From assembly GCA_000697355.1 (NCBI GenBank), contig JNEN01000861.1, forward strand, positions 228,389 to 292,388: DNA of 64,000 nt. Reading direction: 5' to 3'. Under the pieces are notes generated by a model, which was not told the origin of the DNA, ran no database searches, and worked only from the letters and a program-made list of their open reading frames with translations. The stretch's first letter is position 1. Every line of letters begins with the position of its first letter. This DNA is from Syncephalastrum monosporum B8922. Taxonomy: Eukaryota; Mucoromycota; Mucoromycetes; Mucorales; Syncephalastraceae. Positions 1 to 12,094 of the stretch are shown here, piece after piece. Position numbers and translations under genes: made by a program.

Positions 1-1
1 G

Positions 2-1236
2 GATACGCTACCTTTGAAAGCAAGCTTGCAAGGCGCACACGTGCTGCTATGTATCATGGCTGTCTTCGCTGCCATGACATCCGCTCAACAAGACGAGGCG
101 ATTCATGTGCCGACCCCTCTCGAGCGAACCAAGCCCTTGGACCTATCACACGTCCCTTCGCTGCCCATACGACCCGTCGGCTCCGGCGTATGTCAGGACG
201 CCAAGTGCGACGGCACCGATGACGACATGTGTTTTGAAAGCTGTGGCAATCCACCCAAACCAGACGACCATTATGGCTGTCGGGATCCTCACCAGTGGGC
301 ATTGACCTTTGATGACGGCCCGAGCACGTACACAGACCATCTGCTTGATATCCTCGACCAGTATCAGGTCAAGGCTACGTTCTGCATGATGGGCGCGCAC
401 GTTGCCAAATACCCCGCCACCGTCAAACGTGCCTATGAGGCCGGCCACCAGATTGTATCGCACACCTACTCCCATCCGCATCTCATGAGTCTGACCAACG
501 AGCAGATCGTGCAAGAGCTCCAGACGACCGAGGATGCTATTATCAGGGCCACTGGCGTTCGTCCGCGTTACGTACGTCCGCCCTTTGGCGAAGCCGATGC
601 CCGTGTCAAGGGCATATTTAGCGCGATGGAGTACAAGACACTCTTGTGGAACGTGGATCCGACCGATTACGACGTCTACCAAAAGGAGAATGCCTCCGAA
701 ATTATACTGGATTCCTTTGTGCGAGCTGCGCAGGGCGTGAAAACCGGGCTGAATGCTCATGATGATCCAGGTTTCATCAGTCTGCAGCATGGTAAGTCAC
801 ACACACACACACATGCTCGTCCGTGATTTGTTTTCTTGCGAGGTCCGTCGCCGTCCACTCACATCGTTTGCCTGTCGCAGACCTTTATGATGTATCCATT
901 GCCCAAGTCCCTCGTATCATTCAGCACCTGACAAAGGCGGGTTTTACATTCCAGACATCGGCTGCTTGCCTCCAAGACCCAGCCGGCGCGCATGACCATG
1001 TTTTTCTTGGTGATGGAGGAGACAAAGTCCAAGAAGTACGGGCGGCAACGACCAAAAGCCAAAATGAAGCGTCCAGAAGCGCCGAAACGCCTCCCATGAG
1101 TCCAAACAGCCAAAACACGGCTGATGATCAGCACGTTCACTCCCAGTCAGGTCAAGCATCCTTCCTTCGATCCCTGAATACGCAATACTACCTTTATGAG
1201 TCTCTTTTTGTTCTTTTTGTCTCGTTACTCTTGTAA
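2..1236 (+). CDS. Chitin deacetylase, probably GPI-anchored (5' partial)
   Basis: Predicted to remove acetyl groups from cell-wall chitin outside the cell. Exons 2..791 and 881..1236 join in frame. The NodB polysaccharide-deacetylase motifs are visible: TFDDGPS (metal Asp pair), SHTYSHPHL (metal His pair), RPPFGEAD, and a late LQHD that is completed across the intron. The protein ends in a short hydrophobic tail (about the last 16 residues) after a Ser/Thr-rich stretch, as in GPI-anchored fungal deacetylases. The reading frame is open to the window edge. The first in-frame ATG, at 56, leaves only a fragment of a signal peptide, and the codon at 14 is TTG, so the true start probably lies upstream of the window. 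Confidence 0.9.
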
Positions 1237-1361
1237 AAAGTGCATACGTAAACGTGTATGAACACTATTGCTTTTTGTATCTAGTTAAGAAAATAGCTAG
1301 CTAAATACCCTTTCCGGATCAAATAATGATAATACAAACATGCCATCATCTATCTTTTCTC

Positions 1362-2640
1362 TTAGAGCTCGTTGTGTGCTCGCAGTTTGTTTTGGTAGAC
1401 CGGCATCTTGATATCTTTGGGCAGGCCAAATCCATAAGAGCCCCATGCCAATGTCGCATAGTAGTCTTCCAGCAGTTTGACGCCTTCATCTTCTTCAGCA
1501 GCACCAATAGCCACGTGGAACGGAACCAAATGCTGATGCAATGGGTTTGCTATTAGTTGGACAGAGCATAAATAAACGTAAGAAATGTACCTCAGCAGTT
1601 GGATGGCAGTTTCGGAAATCCTTGTGCTGTGATAATGTATTGCATGCTTCTTTCCGAGCAGAACCCTAGATACACAACTGTCAGACGTCTACCCCATGTA
1701 TATATATATATATATATATGTAGACTTATGCTTGCTTACCACCATGCCACATGCGTATTTCTCCATGTCCTTATCAAAGTCGACCACAAACTGGGGCGAA
1801 GGCTTGTTACCATAGGTCCACAAGCCTCGCAGGTTGTGTACAGCGCTGCCACTACCGATAATCACGACACCCTCCTCACTAAAAAAAGCAGGCAATAAAT
1901 ACACGCTTCGTTTGCTTTCCAGGCTTTTGGGATTACCGAAGAGGCGCGAGGGCTTCACCCATCTTGGTATGCAATGCCATATCCTCGTGACCAAAGGTAG
2001 ATACTTCAATGATAGGGATATCGGGGTTAGACCGCATGGCGCGCTTCAAAGGCACCCAAACGCCGTGGTCATTGCCGTAACGAGTGCCTGATGCATTGAG
2101 ACCGGCTTTTTTCAGGAGACCGACCACACGTTCGGCCACCTCGGGTGAGCCTTGATGGTCCCAGGTTTCTTCGTAATAGCGCTGGGGGAAGTTGTAAAAG
2201 TCGTAGATAAGCTCGGGCTTTTCTGAGGTGTCCACTAGAAATATAGACATATGGACAGCACGGTATGAGTCTTCAGTCCAAGGCCATAAACCGCCTTATC
2301 TTACCTGAAATGCCCGTTCTGCCGGCGCCTTGCCAGTGCGCGCTGATAATCACGATCGCCTTGGGCTTGAGCTCATTCTTGAGGTACTTGCCGAACCAGT
2401 TATAGAAATCGCCCGGCATTTCCTTGTCGTCCAGCAAATTGGGACCTGCATAAACAAAAGTAAGCGTCTGGACTAGCCCCTTCTATCGTGCATAAAAGGC
2501 TGACCTCCGTGCGAGATGTAGAAAACAGGTGCTTTTTGCGTCATTGTCACTGTAGAGTAGTGGTAATAGCGATGAGAGGTAGCAGCAGCAAGAGGAATGG
2601 TAGCGATGAGAGGAGCAAGTCGTCGGAATGCACGATGCAT
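1362..2640 (-). CDS. LigB-type extradiol ring-cleavage dioxygenase (DODA family)
   Basis: A non-haem Fe(II) class III extradiol dioxygenase of the 4,5-DOPA dioxygenase family, which opens catechol rings. Exons, in transcription order: 2640..2505, 2445..2305, 2234..1937, 1878..1740, 1665..1591, 1532..1362; total 319 codons plus stop. Family features are the N-terminal FYISHGGPNLL (metal His), IISAHWQ, a central YGNDHGVWVPL, and a C-terminal HVAIGAAEEDEG segment. Starting at ATG 2640 gives a basic, hydrophobic leader resembling a mitochondrial presequence. Starting at ATG 2544 (MTQKAP) gives 287 residues, closer to the usual family size. A TTTATAAG element near 2680 fits the upstream start. The substrate cannot be read from the sequence. 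Confidence 0.88.
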
Positions 2641-3151
2641 ACAAGATGCATTTTTCTCAGGGCGAAAAAATGGACGCTTATAAACAAGGTCGCGGGTTCG
2701 CCGGACAGCGCACGGATGAATTTCTAGCCGCCCACATGCTGAGTAATATTGGAGGCAATTCATGCAATTGTTGGCTCACTCACCAATCAAAACTTGACCC
2801 CGTTGATCAGCCTTCGTTGTGTTGCCCTCATCCAGCAAACACACCTGTCAGCCTCGCGAGATATTCAAGGTCTTTACTTTGCATGGTACAGTATCAGCAC
2901 TGCCTTATTTTGGATGCAGTGAACTCTGCATCTTAGTGGCAGGGGACGCCTCATTGGTACCTGGTCACTGCCACGGCATAACACGGTCGATGCACGTTAC
3001 CCTTTTTTGGTGGTCTCTTGCTGCCCGTTGTTTATGTACACTTGTGGCACGAACAGTTTCACGGTTTAGGAGCTGTAATAAAAAGAGAGACGTTATAGCT
3101 TTTTGAAACCTTTCTCCTTTCCTGATCTTTGACATTGTATTAGAGCATAAT

Positions 3152-3959
3152 ATGACCCTAAAAGTCATCGGTGCAGGGTTGGGCCGAACAGGTACAATGA
3201 GCCTGCAGGAAGCACTTCAGATCCTGGGGTATGTACCGGCGTGTGGTCTACCACCGTGCTCTTTGTTATCTTCTCTCGAGTTAACTCGGCGCCGCATAGG
3301 TTGCGGACGCACCATATGCGCGATCTGGTGGCAGACACAAACCAGGACCCTGGCATCTGGCTCAGGGCTATGGAAGCTGCAGATCATCCAGATGAGTGGG
3401 ACAAGGTACATACATAAGCAGTAGAGTCAAACGTAAGCACCAACATATATGTATGTAGGCATACGAGGGTTATGAAGCCGCAGTGGATTGGCCCACGGCG
3501 CCTTTCTACAAAGAGCTCATGGAAAAGTACCCAGAAGCTAAGGTGATCTTAACCGTCCGCAGCCCAGAGTCCTGGTATGACTCCATGAACAAGACTGCCT
3601 TCGAGCGACAGAGAACTCGCCATCAAAGAGTGTCTACGCCTCATCAACAAGAAGCCTTTCGCATGATGAGGTCTGTGATGCTGGATGGCCGTGTCGAGCA
3701 CTATGCTTTGAGCGCACCAACCACCAAGCAGGAAGTGATGGATTTGTTTGTGAAGCATAATCAGCAAGTCATCGAGACAGTGCCGGGCGACCGGCTTCTG
3801 GTGCTCCAGCTCGGAGAAGGCTGGGACAGGTTATGTCAGTTCCTCGGCGTACCCATACCAGACGCCCCCTACCCTTGCATCAACCAAGCTAAGGCTTTTA
3901 TCAAAATGACGAACGCCATTGATCAAGGAAGCGGACAAGCAACGACTGTAGCCAAGTAA
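3152..3959 (+). CDS. P-loop sulfotransferase-like protein (Sulfotransfer_4 type)
   Basis: Exons 3152..3228, 3300..3405 and 3459..3959 encode 227 residues. The N-terminus carries the PAPS-binding P-loop-like segment GAGLGRTGTMSLQEAL. The middle has DWPTAPFYKELMEKYPEAKV followed by LTVRSPESWYDS, the usual second nucleotide-contact region. The C-terminus has PGDRLLVLQLGEGWDRLCQFL, also typical. Fungal members of this family are common, often multi-copy, and their substrates are mostly unknown; it may not be an active sulfotransferase. No signal peptide or membrane segment is seen. Confidence 0.85.
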
Positions 3960-4149
3960 AGGCAGGCAGAAAAAGAGAAAGCGTATACGAATGATTTCAA
4001 TAAATTGTATTTACAAAGGATAAGATGAACCTATAAACAAATTGCGCAAATAAAGCAGCAAACGATAGAGCGTAGGATATGACTATGTAGAGTAAGTGGG
4101 GGGGGTGTTGTGGGGAGGGGAAGGTAGTATGATAATAGCATGGCATGGG

Positions 4150-6095
4150 TTATACATGAGCAACGGGCTGCTCAGGAGGAAACGAATCATCCTGGGCGGT
4201 TGGCTCTTCACTCCCACTCATGGATTCATCTTCTGCAGCATCGTGATGCCTTGGCCGTATACTACCGAAGCGCCGTTGGAACCGAATCAGCTCGCCCGTC
4301 AGCATATCCATGATCTCCATCGACGTCTGCTCCTTTTTCGACCGGGTGGTATTACTGCTGCTGCTTTCACCAGTCGTTTCGTTCATCTGATCGAGCGTTT
4401 CTTGCGCGACACTCTTTTCACGGTACAGTGCTTCGGAATTTTCACCTGGGCCATCCTCAGCCGTCAAGGGTTCCTCCAACGGGATCGTGCTGGCACTGCT
4501 CAGAGAAGAACTGGGTCCCTTTTCTGACTTGTCCGGGATCACAATAGCACCAGGCTTCCTGCCACGTCTGCTGCTCTCTTTGGTGCTGGTATTTTCCGTC
4601 AGGGGCGCGGTGCCATCAGCGATGTCCATCTTTTGGACTTGAGGTGAGCCGTTGCCGGCGGTGGTGGTAGCCATTTCGACTTGGATGGAGCTGATATACT
4701 CGAGGATCTGCTTTGCACGCTTATTCATCTCGGAGATGGTCATGCGTGCAGACGGATAGCGCACCTTTGCAGGCGGGGATGACTCGCGGGCGCACTGCGA
4801 GAGCTTGTCAAAGATGGATGTGCTGATCTCAGGCTCGATGGGCGTCTCGTCACCGGCCTGGCTGGAGGGTTGCGGAGTGGAAGTGCGAGAGCGTGATTTG
4901 GCAGCTGTGGCAGCGCGGCGAGCAGAAGTAGCGCTTCGGCGAGAGGCAGGCTTAGGTCGCTTTGGCTCCTTCGTGGCTCGATTAGAATCGTCAGAGCGGC
5001 TTCGTGTGGCGGCGGGGCTTTTCGGCTTCGCTGCCGCCGTAGCCGTAGGAGTCGTCGTAGCCGGGGTAGGCCGTTCATCTGAGGTAGGCAGGGAGGAAGG
5101 CGTGTCTGGGGAGGTACCGAGCATGGTTTGCGTAACCGAACCTTGTTCATGTTTAAGGTCTGGCATCTCCGAATCTGAGCCCTTCTCATCCTTGGCTGCT
5201 GTATCACGGTCGCTGTTACTGTTACTGTTGTTGTTGTTGTTGTTGTTGTTGTTGCTGTTGTTGCTATCCTGTGCAGACGTGGCTTTTTCTTCCTCCTTTT
5301 TCTCACTTTCCGAAGTTGCTTCCTCCTTGGGTGACTCCGGCGGCGATTCCGATTCTATACGGTCAAGTGGGAATTCCAATGCGCTTCTGGCAGCCAAGAC
5401 ATCTTCCAACGACATGGACGCCTCGCGGCTGTTGAAGGTCATGCGCTTCTTTGTAACTCGCTTGTCACCATCCAAAACGGTCGTGGAAGAGGCATTGTAA
5501 GCTCGCCTACCCCTTTAACGAGAAGCAGAAACGAAACGAGCATGAGGATGAGCTTATGTTTTTTCCGTAGGTAAAAAAAAAACAGCAAAAGACTCTACGT
5601 TACCTCGTGACCTTTTTGGGAGCGTGGTTTTCAGGTTTGCACTGCTCGCAATAGTAGTGCTCGGGTATATCTTGTTCCCCCAGTCCCATACACTCACAAT
5701 GCTGCCACACCTCGCATTGATCACATTGCACCATGAGACCAACATTATCTAAGCAGACACGATCAGCATACGCTCACACCGTAGCTCATTCATCACTTAC
5801 GGCTTTCTTGGCAGATACAACGGGTCACTGATCCCGAATCGGTACTTTCTTCGTCTGAGGGGGTCTGTGATGGAGGCTCTTGCTGTTGCTGTTCTTCTTG
5901 CTGCTGCTCTTGTTGTTGCTTCTGCTGCTGCTGCGATCGACGTGGTTTCTGACGCCGTCTACCACCGTAGCCAGCTCGACCCCGTTTCTGCGCGGCTAAT
6001 GAACGAATGCGGGTCAGTTTCCATACGGGTAAAGTAACCGGCCTGAAATCGAGCAGAGGGGAGACATGTCGTTCAACTGAAAAAGACTTACCCAT
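4150..6095 (-). CDS. CTI6: PHD-finger protein, Cti6-like Rpd3L histone deacetylase subunit
   Basis: Exons 6095..6092 (only ATGG), 5995..5801, 5748..5604 and 5506..4150 give 566 residues. The N-terminus is basic and Gln-rich. A PHD finger spans about residues 61-108: RCIC, then [18 protein letters not shown], then YYCEQCKPE, closely matching the Cti6 finger that reads methylated H3 tails. The long C-terminal part is low complexity, with Asn runs, Lys/Arg-Ser patches and Glu/Ser stretches, as expected for a scaffold in the Rpd3L complex. The 4-nt first exon is inferred because ATG-G joins in frame to the acceptor at 5995; the alternative is a start inside the intron at 6095 read-through. Codon repeats near 5225-5255 and 5885-5930 encode the homopolymers. 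Confidence 0.8.
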
Positions 6096-8972
6096 GCTAA
6101 ACTCTCGTTTGAATTTAGGGTTCCAAAGTCAATAGAAAGGTGTCCGTTGGTCACTGAAAGAGGCGTTCAACTCTGTGAATATGGCACACACCGCACAGAA
6201 AGAGAAGTGGACAAAGCACAATACTTTTTTTTTTTTTTTTCACAAACAAAAATATGAGGAAAAGTTGCAGGATAAATTCAGTCCCCGCCCATCCACTGTC
6301 GCTTCGGCTTATCGTTTTGCATGTCTTCAGAATCGACGCTGGTTTTGCATTGGTGAGTCTAAATAGACGGTCTTTATGGAGTATCTGTTCCACGATACAT
6401 TTGGACTGGTAATAGTAGTATATGTGTGATATTCTCCCATCTGAATTAGCTGAACATGTTGGATACAGAAAGGAAGAAAGACGCAAATACAGCTGGGTAC
6501 CCTGCCGACTTACTGGGCAGCACTAAATTCGAAGTTGGTGCTACGCATGAAATATGCTTCTTTTTTGATTGTTCTCTTTTGCTACTGGCATTTATTGGCA
6601 GCCATCAAAATGCTCGTTATAGCAGTGCGTTGGTTATATCCATACGACTGAAATACGTCGATGATTCCGCTCAGTTATTTATCTGAAATCAAAATGCACT
6701 GGTGAGGAATGTCGAATCGACACGTACGAAAATAAACTTAACATCTTTTGCGATGCTTCTATACCTTTATTGCGTATCCTTAATAAGCCGCTGCTCGTAA
6801 AGGTCTGAATTCGTAGTCAAATGTATCGCTGTTTAACCTCTTTCAATGCTTTCATTACCGTTTAAGCTCGCTGACCGCAAATCTGACTTCAGCCCGCACG
6901 AACATGAAGATACACACGCGGCTGACCGTACTCATTCCGATTTGCTTCTGTCTCATTTTATCAGCGGTGCATCTACAGAGCTTGAAATGGGCGTGCCTGG
7001 TTAGATTTATGCTTCGATGCGATTACATACATCATATATTAATTCAATATGAGTATATATAAGTTGTTAGTATTAAACATCATCTTGGGATGTATAGAAC
7101 AGAAGAGGACACTCCTATGTGTCCTTTGAATTTTCTGTGAACATAGACGGAAAACCAATGGTTCCTGACGTTGTAGCAGTCATAACAGGTATAGCGAATA
7201 AGGAAGTAGGATGAAGAATTATATGTGTACTTTGTTAAATATTAAAATTACATACCTCGTTTAGCCAAGGGAGCCAGAGATAGAGCCGCAGCTACTTTTG
7301 GAATATCAACAAAAAGCTCACTGCTGGCACCAGTCATATCAAGAATGAGCCATCTGAACTTTATGCAAGATCAATGCTATCGGTGTGGTTGATGTTCAAG
7401 AGCCTAAATGATTGCGATTGTATAGGTAGCGCAGCGTAAAATTTTGCTCTGGTTGCTGGGATTATAATTATATGAGAGTCGGTAAGTAGCCTGAGAAGTA
7501 AAGTCCAAATGAAAACATAAGGAATGTACCGAATTGTGAGTTCTTCTATGGTGGCGTCTGACCGCGATGTTAGCGTCTACGTACTTAGCAGTAAGGCCAG
7601 TAGATTAAGATTTATGTGGTCATTTTGACACTAACTCAAGAAGCACGTAAAACTCAACCACGCCTCATAGGGGGGGGGGTTTGGACACTTTTACCTGTAA
7701 CATACCGTCAGTGCATCACCGAAAGACGAGGAAGTAGTTCCGGAAACATTAGATTTACGCACTAGTTATATCGATGACACGATCTTGTGCGTGAAAAACA
7801 CTAGATTGTCGTCTTTGTCCTCAGGATGGGACTTCCTCCATTGAGCAAGTGTTGGCAAACCATGAATAAATAGGGGTAAAAACAATAAGAATTGGGGAAG
7901 ATGTGATCAGCTTTCATGTAATTTAAGTAAGTTGCGTACTATAGCTACCGCCATTATTATAGCCACTCCCGAGTATTATATTTTTCCCTAGTCTATATTC
8001 CTTATACCCCTTTACGAACGTAACAAAGGTAGAACGTAGATGTCTACAGCACCATACATGTATACTTTATATCTTAAGGACACTAAGAGCTGCAATAAAA
8101 CATATGTATTCACCAAATCCAGCATTTATACAAGTTGCTTTTATATATCTTATTTTTTTCTGTTATTACAGATGCAGACGAAAAGATTCTTTCCCGCAAA
8201 AGAAACACAGGTTTTTTGAAGCATATTGTTGAATGAGATGTGACACACTATATATATATGACTTGCTTTTTACATGTATGTGGAGGTAAGTAGTCACTTG
8301 ATCTATTGATTTCAGGTACATATCAAGTAAAATACCTTTTTGATCTGCGAGACGCATTCACGTACATAGGTGAGATCACAAGGTATCACAGACAGAACGT
8401 AGCGCGGTTAATATGGAAGCATAGCCACAAAAAGATAGGTAGACTTTTTTGTGCGTTGATTGCGCAACCGAGGACAAGAGCATAAGGCATACGTGATAAT
8501 TGTGGCGCTGGAAAGACAGCACGCCAAGCGTTGGAAGCTGTGACAGAAATAATATGGAAAAAGAAGAAGGCGACATCAAATCAGAAAGCTTCTTTCTATA
8601 AATAGCAATGGTAAAAATAATGGACCTGACGGACTGGGGAAGGACAATAGATCACAAAAAAAAAATAAAGACAACACCAGAGGTTTAAAAAAAATAATAA
8701 CAAAAGTCTTTTCGAACAGTAAGTACGGCAGTGGCCGGAGTGGAGGTGAAAAGACAATGAGCCAAGACTTTTTGCAATAAGCAGCGTGGCACAAACTGCG
8801 GGCGGGCCGAACGAGCCCCTAAAAAAGTTCGGGCCGGTCCCCTTTCTTTTCCTTCTCTTTTCTTTTTTTATTGAAGGACTCTCCTTTAAACAGATCCTTT
8901 TTATATCGAGTACAAAGCCGGCTGACTCTAGTCTTATACAAACAATACAGCACACAGCAAGACAGAACCAAA
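6096..8972. other. Gene-free AT-rich region, about 2.9 kb
   Basis: No coding exon chain with plausible family residues was found on either strand. Open frames are short and compositionally random. The stretch has a T(16) run near 6225-6240 and a G(9) run near 7672, and it contains the promoters of both flanking genes. I see no terminal repeats or transposase remnants by eye. Confidence 0.6.
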
Positions 8973-10762
8973 ATGAGCCGTGACCAGCACAGTGGGTTTG
9001 CAGCCGACTCTCTGCACTCGCCTCCACCTACGCGAGCGAACTGGGACTCGCGTGAGGAACCTACAACCGACATTCCTCTCCACGACACTTCTTCCCCTCA
9101 CGTCCAGTTCGCGCCTAAATCACCCTCCGTTATTCCCTCGCCCATCTACAATTCCCCTTCCGCCATGGCATCTCCTTCTCTTCAGTCTCCCATGCCTTTG
9201 CATTCACTTTCCACGACCCACGCACCTTCAGCAGGCGGTCCTCGCAATTTTGCACAGGACACCTTTGCAAGGAATAATGCTGGGGGCAGCAGTATGAATA
9301 CACCTATTCCTGCTATGGGTGATGAAAAGACGGCTGTCGAGACACGCGGTGATATGGGCTACGACATGTACAACAAGGCGTCAGACACGTCCACTTATTA
9401 TGGTAACGCAAAGAACGGCTTGCGGTCGGATGGGTTTATGCGCCTGGAGAACAACGATGATGACGAGCCAAATCCATCTCAAGACAATAGTAACTACAAC
9501 GCCGCGCGCGGCTACCCACCACCACCACCCCACATTCCACCCCAGCAGCAAAATCCATACCCGCCTTATATCCAACCTGTTGAAGACAAGCGGGGTCTGC
9601 TGACGCGGGCCCTGCTCGGCCCTGTCAGACGGCCCTGGTTCAGCTGGCTCTCTGGCGTTGCTATGCTTATCGTCTTGGTCATCGAACTCGTTAAAAACTC
9701 CCAGCTCACCGGAAGCGTCATCGAAACAAACCCTTTCAACGTCATGATTGGCCCAAGTTTCTCGGTAAGCATGCTCCACGTCAATCTTATGTGAACGCTA
9801 CTTACACTCGAGATTAGGTCCTCGTCAATATGGGCGCCAAGTTTACTCCTTGCATGCGCACCCTACCTGAATATTCCACTTCCTCACAGTTCAGCGGCTG
9901 CTGGACCGACACAGAATCATGTTCTCTCGAAGAAATGTGCGGTTTTGGTGGATTTGGCGGCAGCGCTCCGAACCAGTCGTTCCGTTTCGTCGTACCCATA
10001 TTTATGCACGCCGGTATCGTTCATTACGTAATGAACATGCTTTGCCACTTGCGGCTGGGTGCCGATCTCGAATGTCTTTTGGGTGCACCACGATACATTC
10101 TCCTCTACATGGCTGCCGGTATCTGGGGCTTTGTGCTCTCTGCCATGTTCAACCAAAGTACTTCGGGTACGTCGTGCTATATTTATCCCATTGGTATGGG
10201 TCGACTTATCCCCCTCCTTCTGCTTTGCATAGCATCCATGGGCTGTTCCGGTGCTTTGTTTGGTCTCATTGGATATATGTTCATTGATGTCATCGTTAAT
10301 TGGAAGACTATTCATCGCCCCATGGCCGAGTTAATGAAGCTATTAATCATGACGATCATTTCTCTTGTGCTGGGTTTGCTGCCAGGCTTAGATAATTTCT
10401 GCCATTTAGGTAAGTCTGCGCCACATTCCCCTTATGTATACCTCCTCATCATGCCATGACTAGGTGGCTTCGTCGTGGGCCTCGTGATGGGTGCCTTCCT
10501 TGCTCCTATGCGACCCGGCACATCGGTGCGTGGCAAATGGTTCACTTGGGGTATCCGTATTGTCGCGTTTGTCCTCTTGATCATCATGTTTGCCGTCACC
10601 ATTAACGCGTTTTACACCGCAAATGACCCGGCTGAGGTAAGAGAGTACAAACATATTTTTTGGGAAAAAACAAAGACAGCAGTGTACTCAATGGCCGAAT
10701 AGATTTGCCCCAATTGCAAGTATCTCTCGTGTCTGCCCGTGAGGAATTGGTGCGATATGTAA
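8973..10762 (+). CDS. Rhomboid-family intramembrane serine protease
   Basis: Exons 8973..9764, 9818..10166, 10233..10409, 10464..10636 and 10703..10762 encode 516 residues. The first 210 or so are hydrophilic and disordered (Ser/Pro/Asn-rich, PPPPPH run). The membrane part follows: a first helix near residue 225, FMHAGIVHYVMNML with the conserved His pair, GCSGALFGLIGY with the catalytic Ser at about residue 386, and CHLGGFVVG with the catalytic His at about 438. The C-terminal CPNCKYLSCLPVRNWCD tail is typical of this fungal rhomboid group. It should cleave transmembrane substrates within the secretory pathway or plasma membrane. The catalytic dyad is intact. Confidence 0.92.
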
Positions 10763-11161
10763 CCAGCACCAATCACACCATGTGGCATTTCCTCTACCAG
10801 AACTCTTGTTCGACTATGGATAAAAATAGATGCCAAGTAAATACGCCTCTTTGCATAAACAAGAGGCTTCGTACGATGATGATGAGACCCTTGTAAAATA
10901 CAAAATATTTTTTTAAAGGAAAAAGCACGTTCGGACGGAACAGGCTATATTACTCATTTTCTCATAAATGACTGAGCGATGAAATACATTGCAGACTCGG
11001 TTAAAGAGGAACAAAGAGCGCGCGAGCTGATGAAATCTATCAGATTGTAATAATCAGATAGAAGAGGTTGAAGAGCAGACATAAAGCAAACCGGCATGGC
11101 GGATATTTCATATAAACATGCTCGATCCTCCGATGGTCACACAGAAACACTTGAAAATCAG

Positions 11162-11169
11162 GTATAAAA
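11162..11169 (+). promoter_or_regulatory. TATA box of the Cu/Zn SOD gene
   Basis: TATAAAAG lies 68 bp before the ATG at 11237, within a compact 470-bp upstream region that follows the rhomboid gene. Confidence 0.6.
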
Positions 11170-11236
11170 GCTGGTCTAAATCCACTAGCCCAAAGTCTCT
11201 ACCTCACTTTTCCACATTCGCACGTTTACATTCGCT

Positions 11237-11892
11237 ATGGTTAACGCTGTTGCTATCCTGAGCCAGTCTGCTGCCATCACCGGCATGATCAACTTCACTC
11301 AGCCCCATCCTGGTGCCCAAACTACCATCACCGCCAAGATCCACGGCCTTGAGCCTGGCAAACATGGTATCCACGTCCACTCACTCGGCGATATTTCGGG
11401 TGGTATGTACTTCTGTCGCTTCATGCGGTGCACGCGTTGACAGAATCGCTTACGCGTTCATAGGTTGTAACTCTACTGGCACTCACTGGAACCCTAAAAA
11501 CATGACGCACGGTGGCCCCGAGGACAAGGTCCGCCACGCCGGTGACTTTGGCAACGTGGTGGCGGATGGTAATGGCGACGTCGACTTCAACCTTCATGAC
11601 GACGTCGCCACGCTTTTTGGCCCAGAATCTATTATTGGGTAAGCTATTGAAAAATAAGCCTCGTGACACACCTTTTTTGACAAATTGAGGCGCAATTACA
11701 GCCGTGCTATTGTGGTCCACGCTTTGGAGGATGACCTCGGCCGCGGCGGTGATGCCGAGTCCAAGAAGACTGGTAACGCCGGTGGTCGCCTTGCTTGCGG
11801 TATTATTGGCAGTAAGTAGCACGATAAATGTCAAACTAGGCACGTCTCTAATCTTCTGTTTCACAGTTTCTTCGCTAGAGGACCTTGATTAA
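11237..11892 (+). CDS. SOD1: Cu/Zn superoxide dismutase
   Basis: Exons 11237..11402, 11464..11638, 11702..11811 and 11867..11892 give 158 residues, the usual size for the cytosolic enzyme. It converts superoxide to hydrogen peroxide and oxygen. Visible ligands and signatures are [10 protein letters not shown] (copper His pair), [15 protein letters not shown] and [15 protein letters not shown]. The signature [13 protein letters not shown] near the end holds a disulfide Cys and the active-site Arg. No signal peptide is present, so cytosol is likely. A TATAAAAG element lies 68 bp upstream, consistent with strong, inducible expression. Confidence 0.96.
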
Positions 11893-12094
11893 CCAAGGAA
11901 TGTGTTTGCAAACGGTTTAATGTACATGATAGAGGTGTATAAAAGAAAAAAATGAAGGAGGGAAACGACGTTGATATGTAGATTACCAGGTACATACACG
12001 CGTGGCGATCGATGATGTACAGTAAAATTCTTTTCCAATGTTATACATATTTTCTTTTTGCGTCGTATTTTATCCGATTCTGGTCTCGATGTGA

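Noticed and set aside
4805..5500. 231-codon plus-strand frame over the Cti6-like gene
   Set aside because: It is the complement of a Ser/Asn/Lys repeat region (poly-Leu product), with no splice partners.
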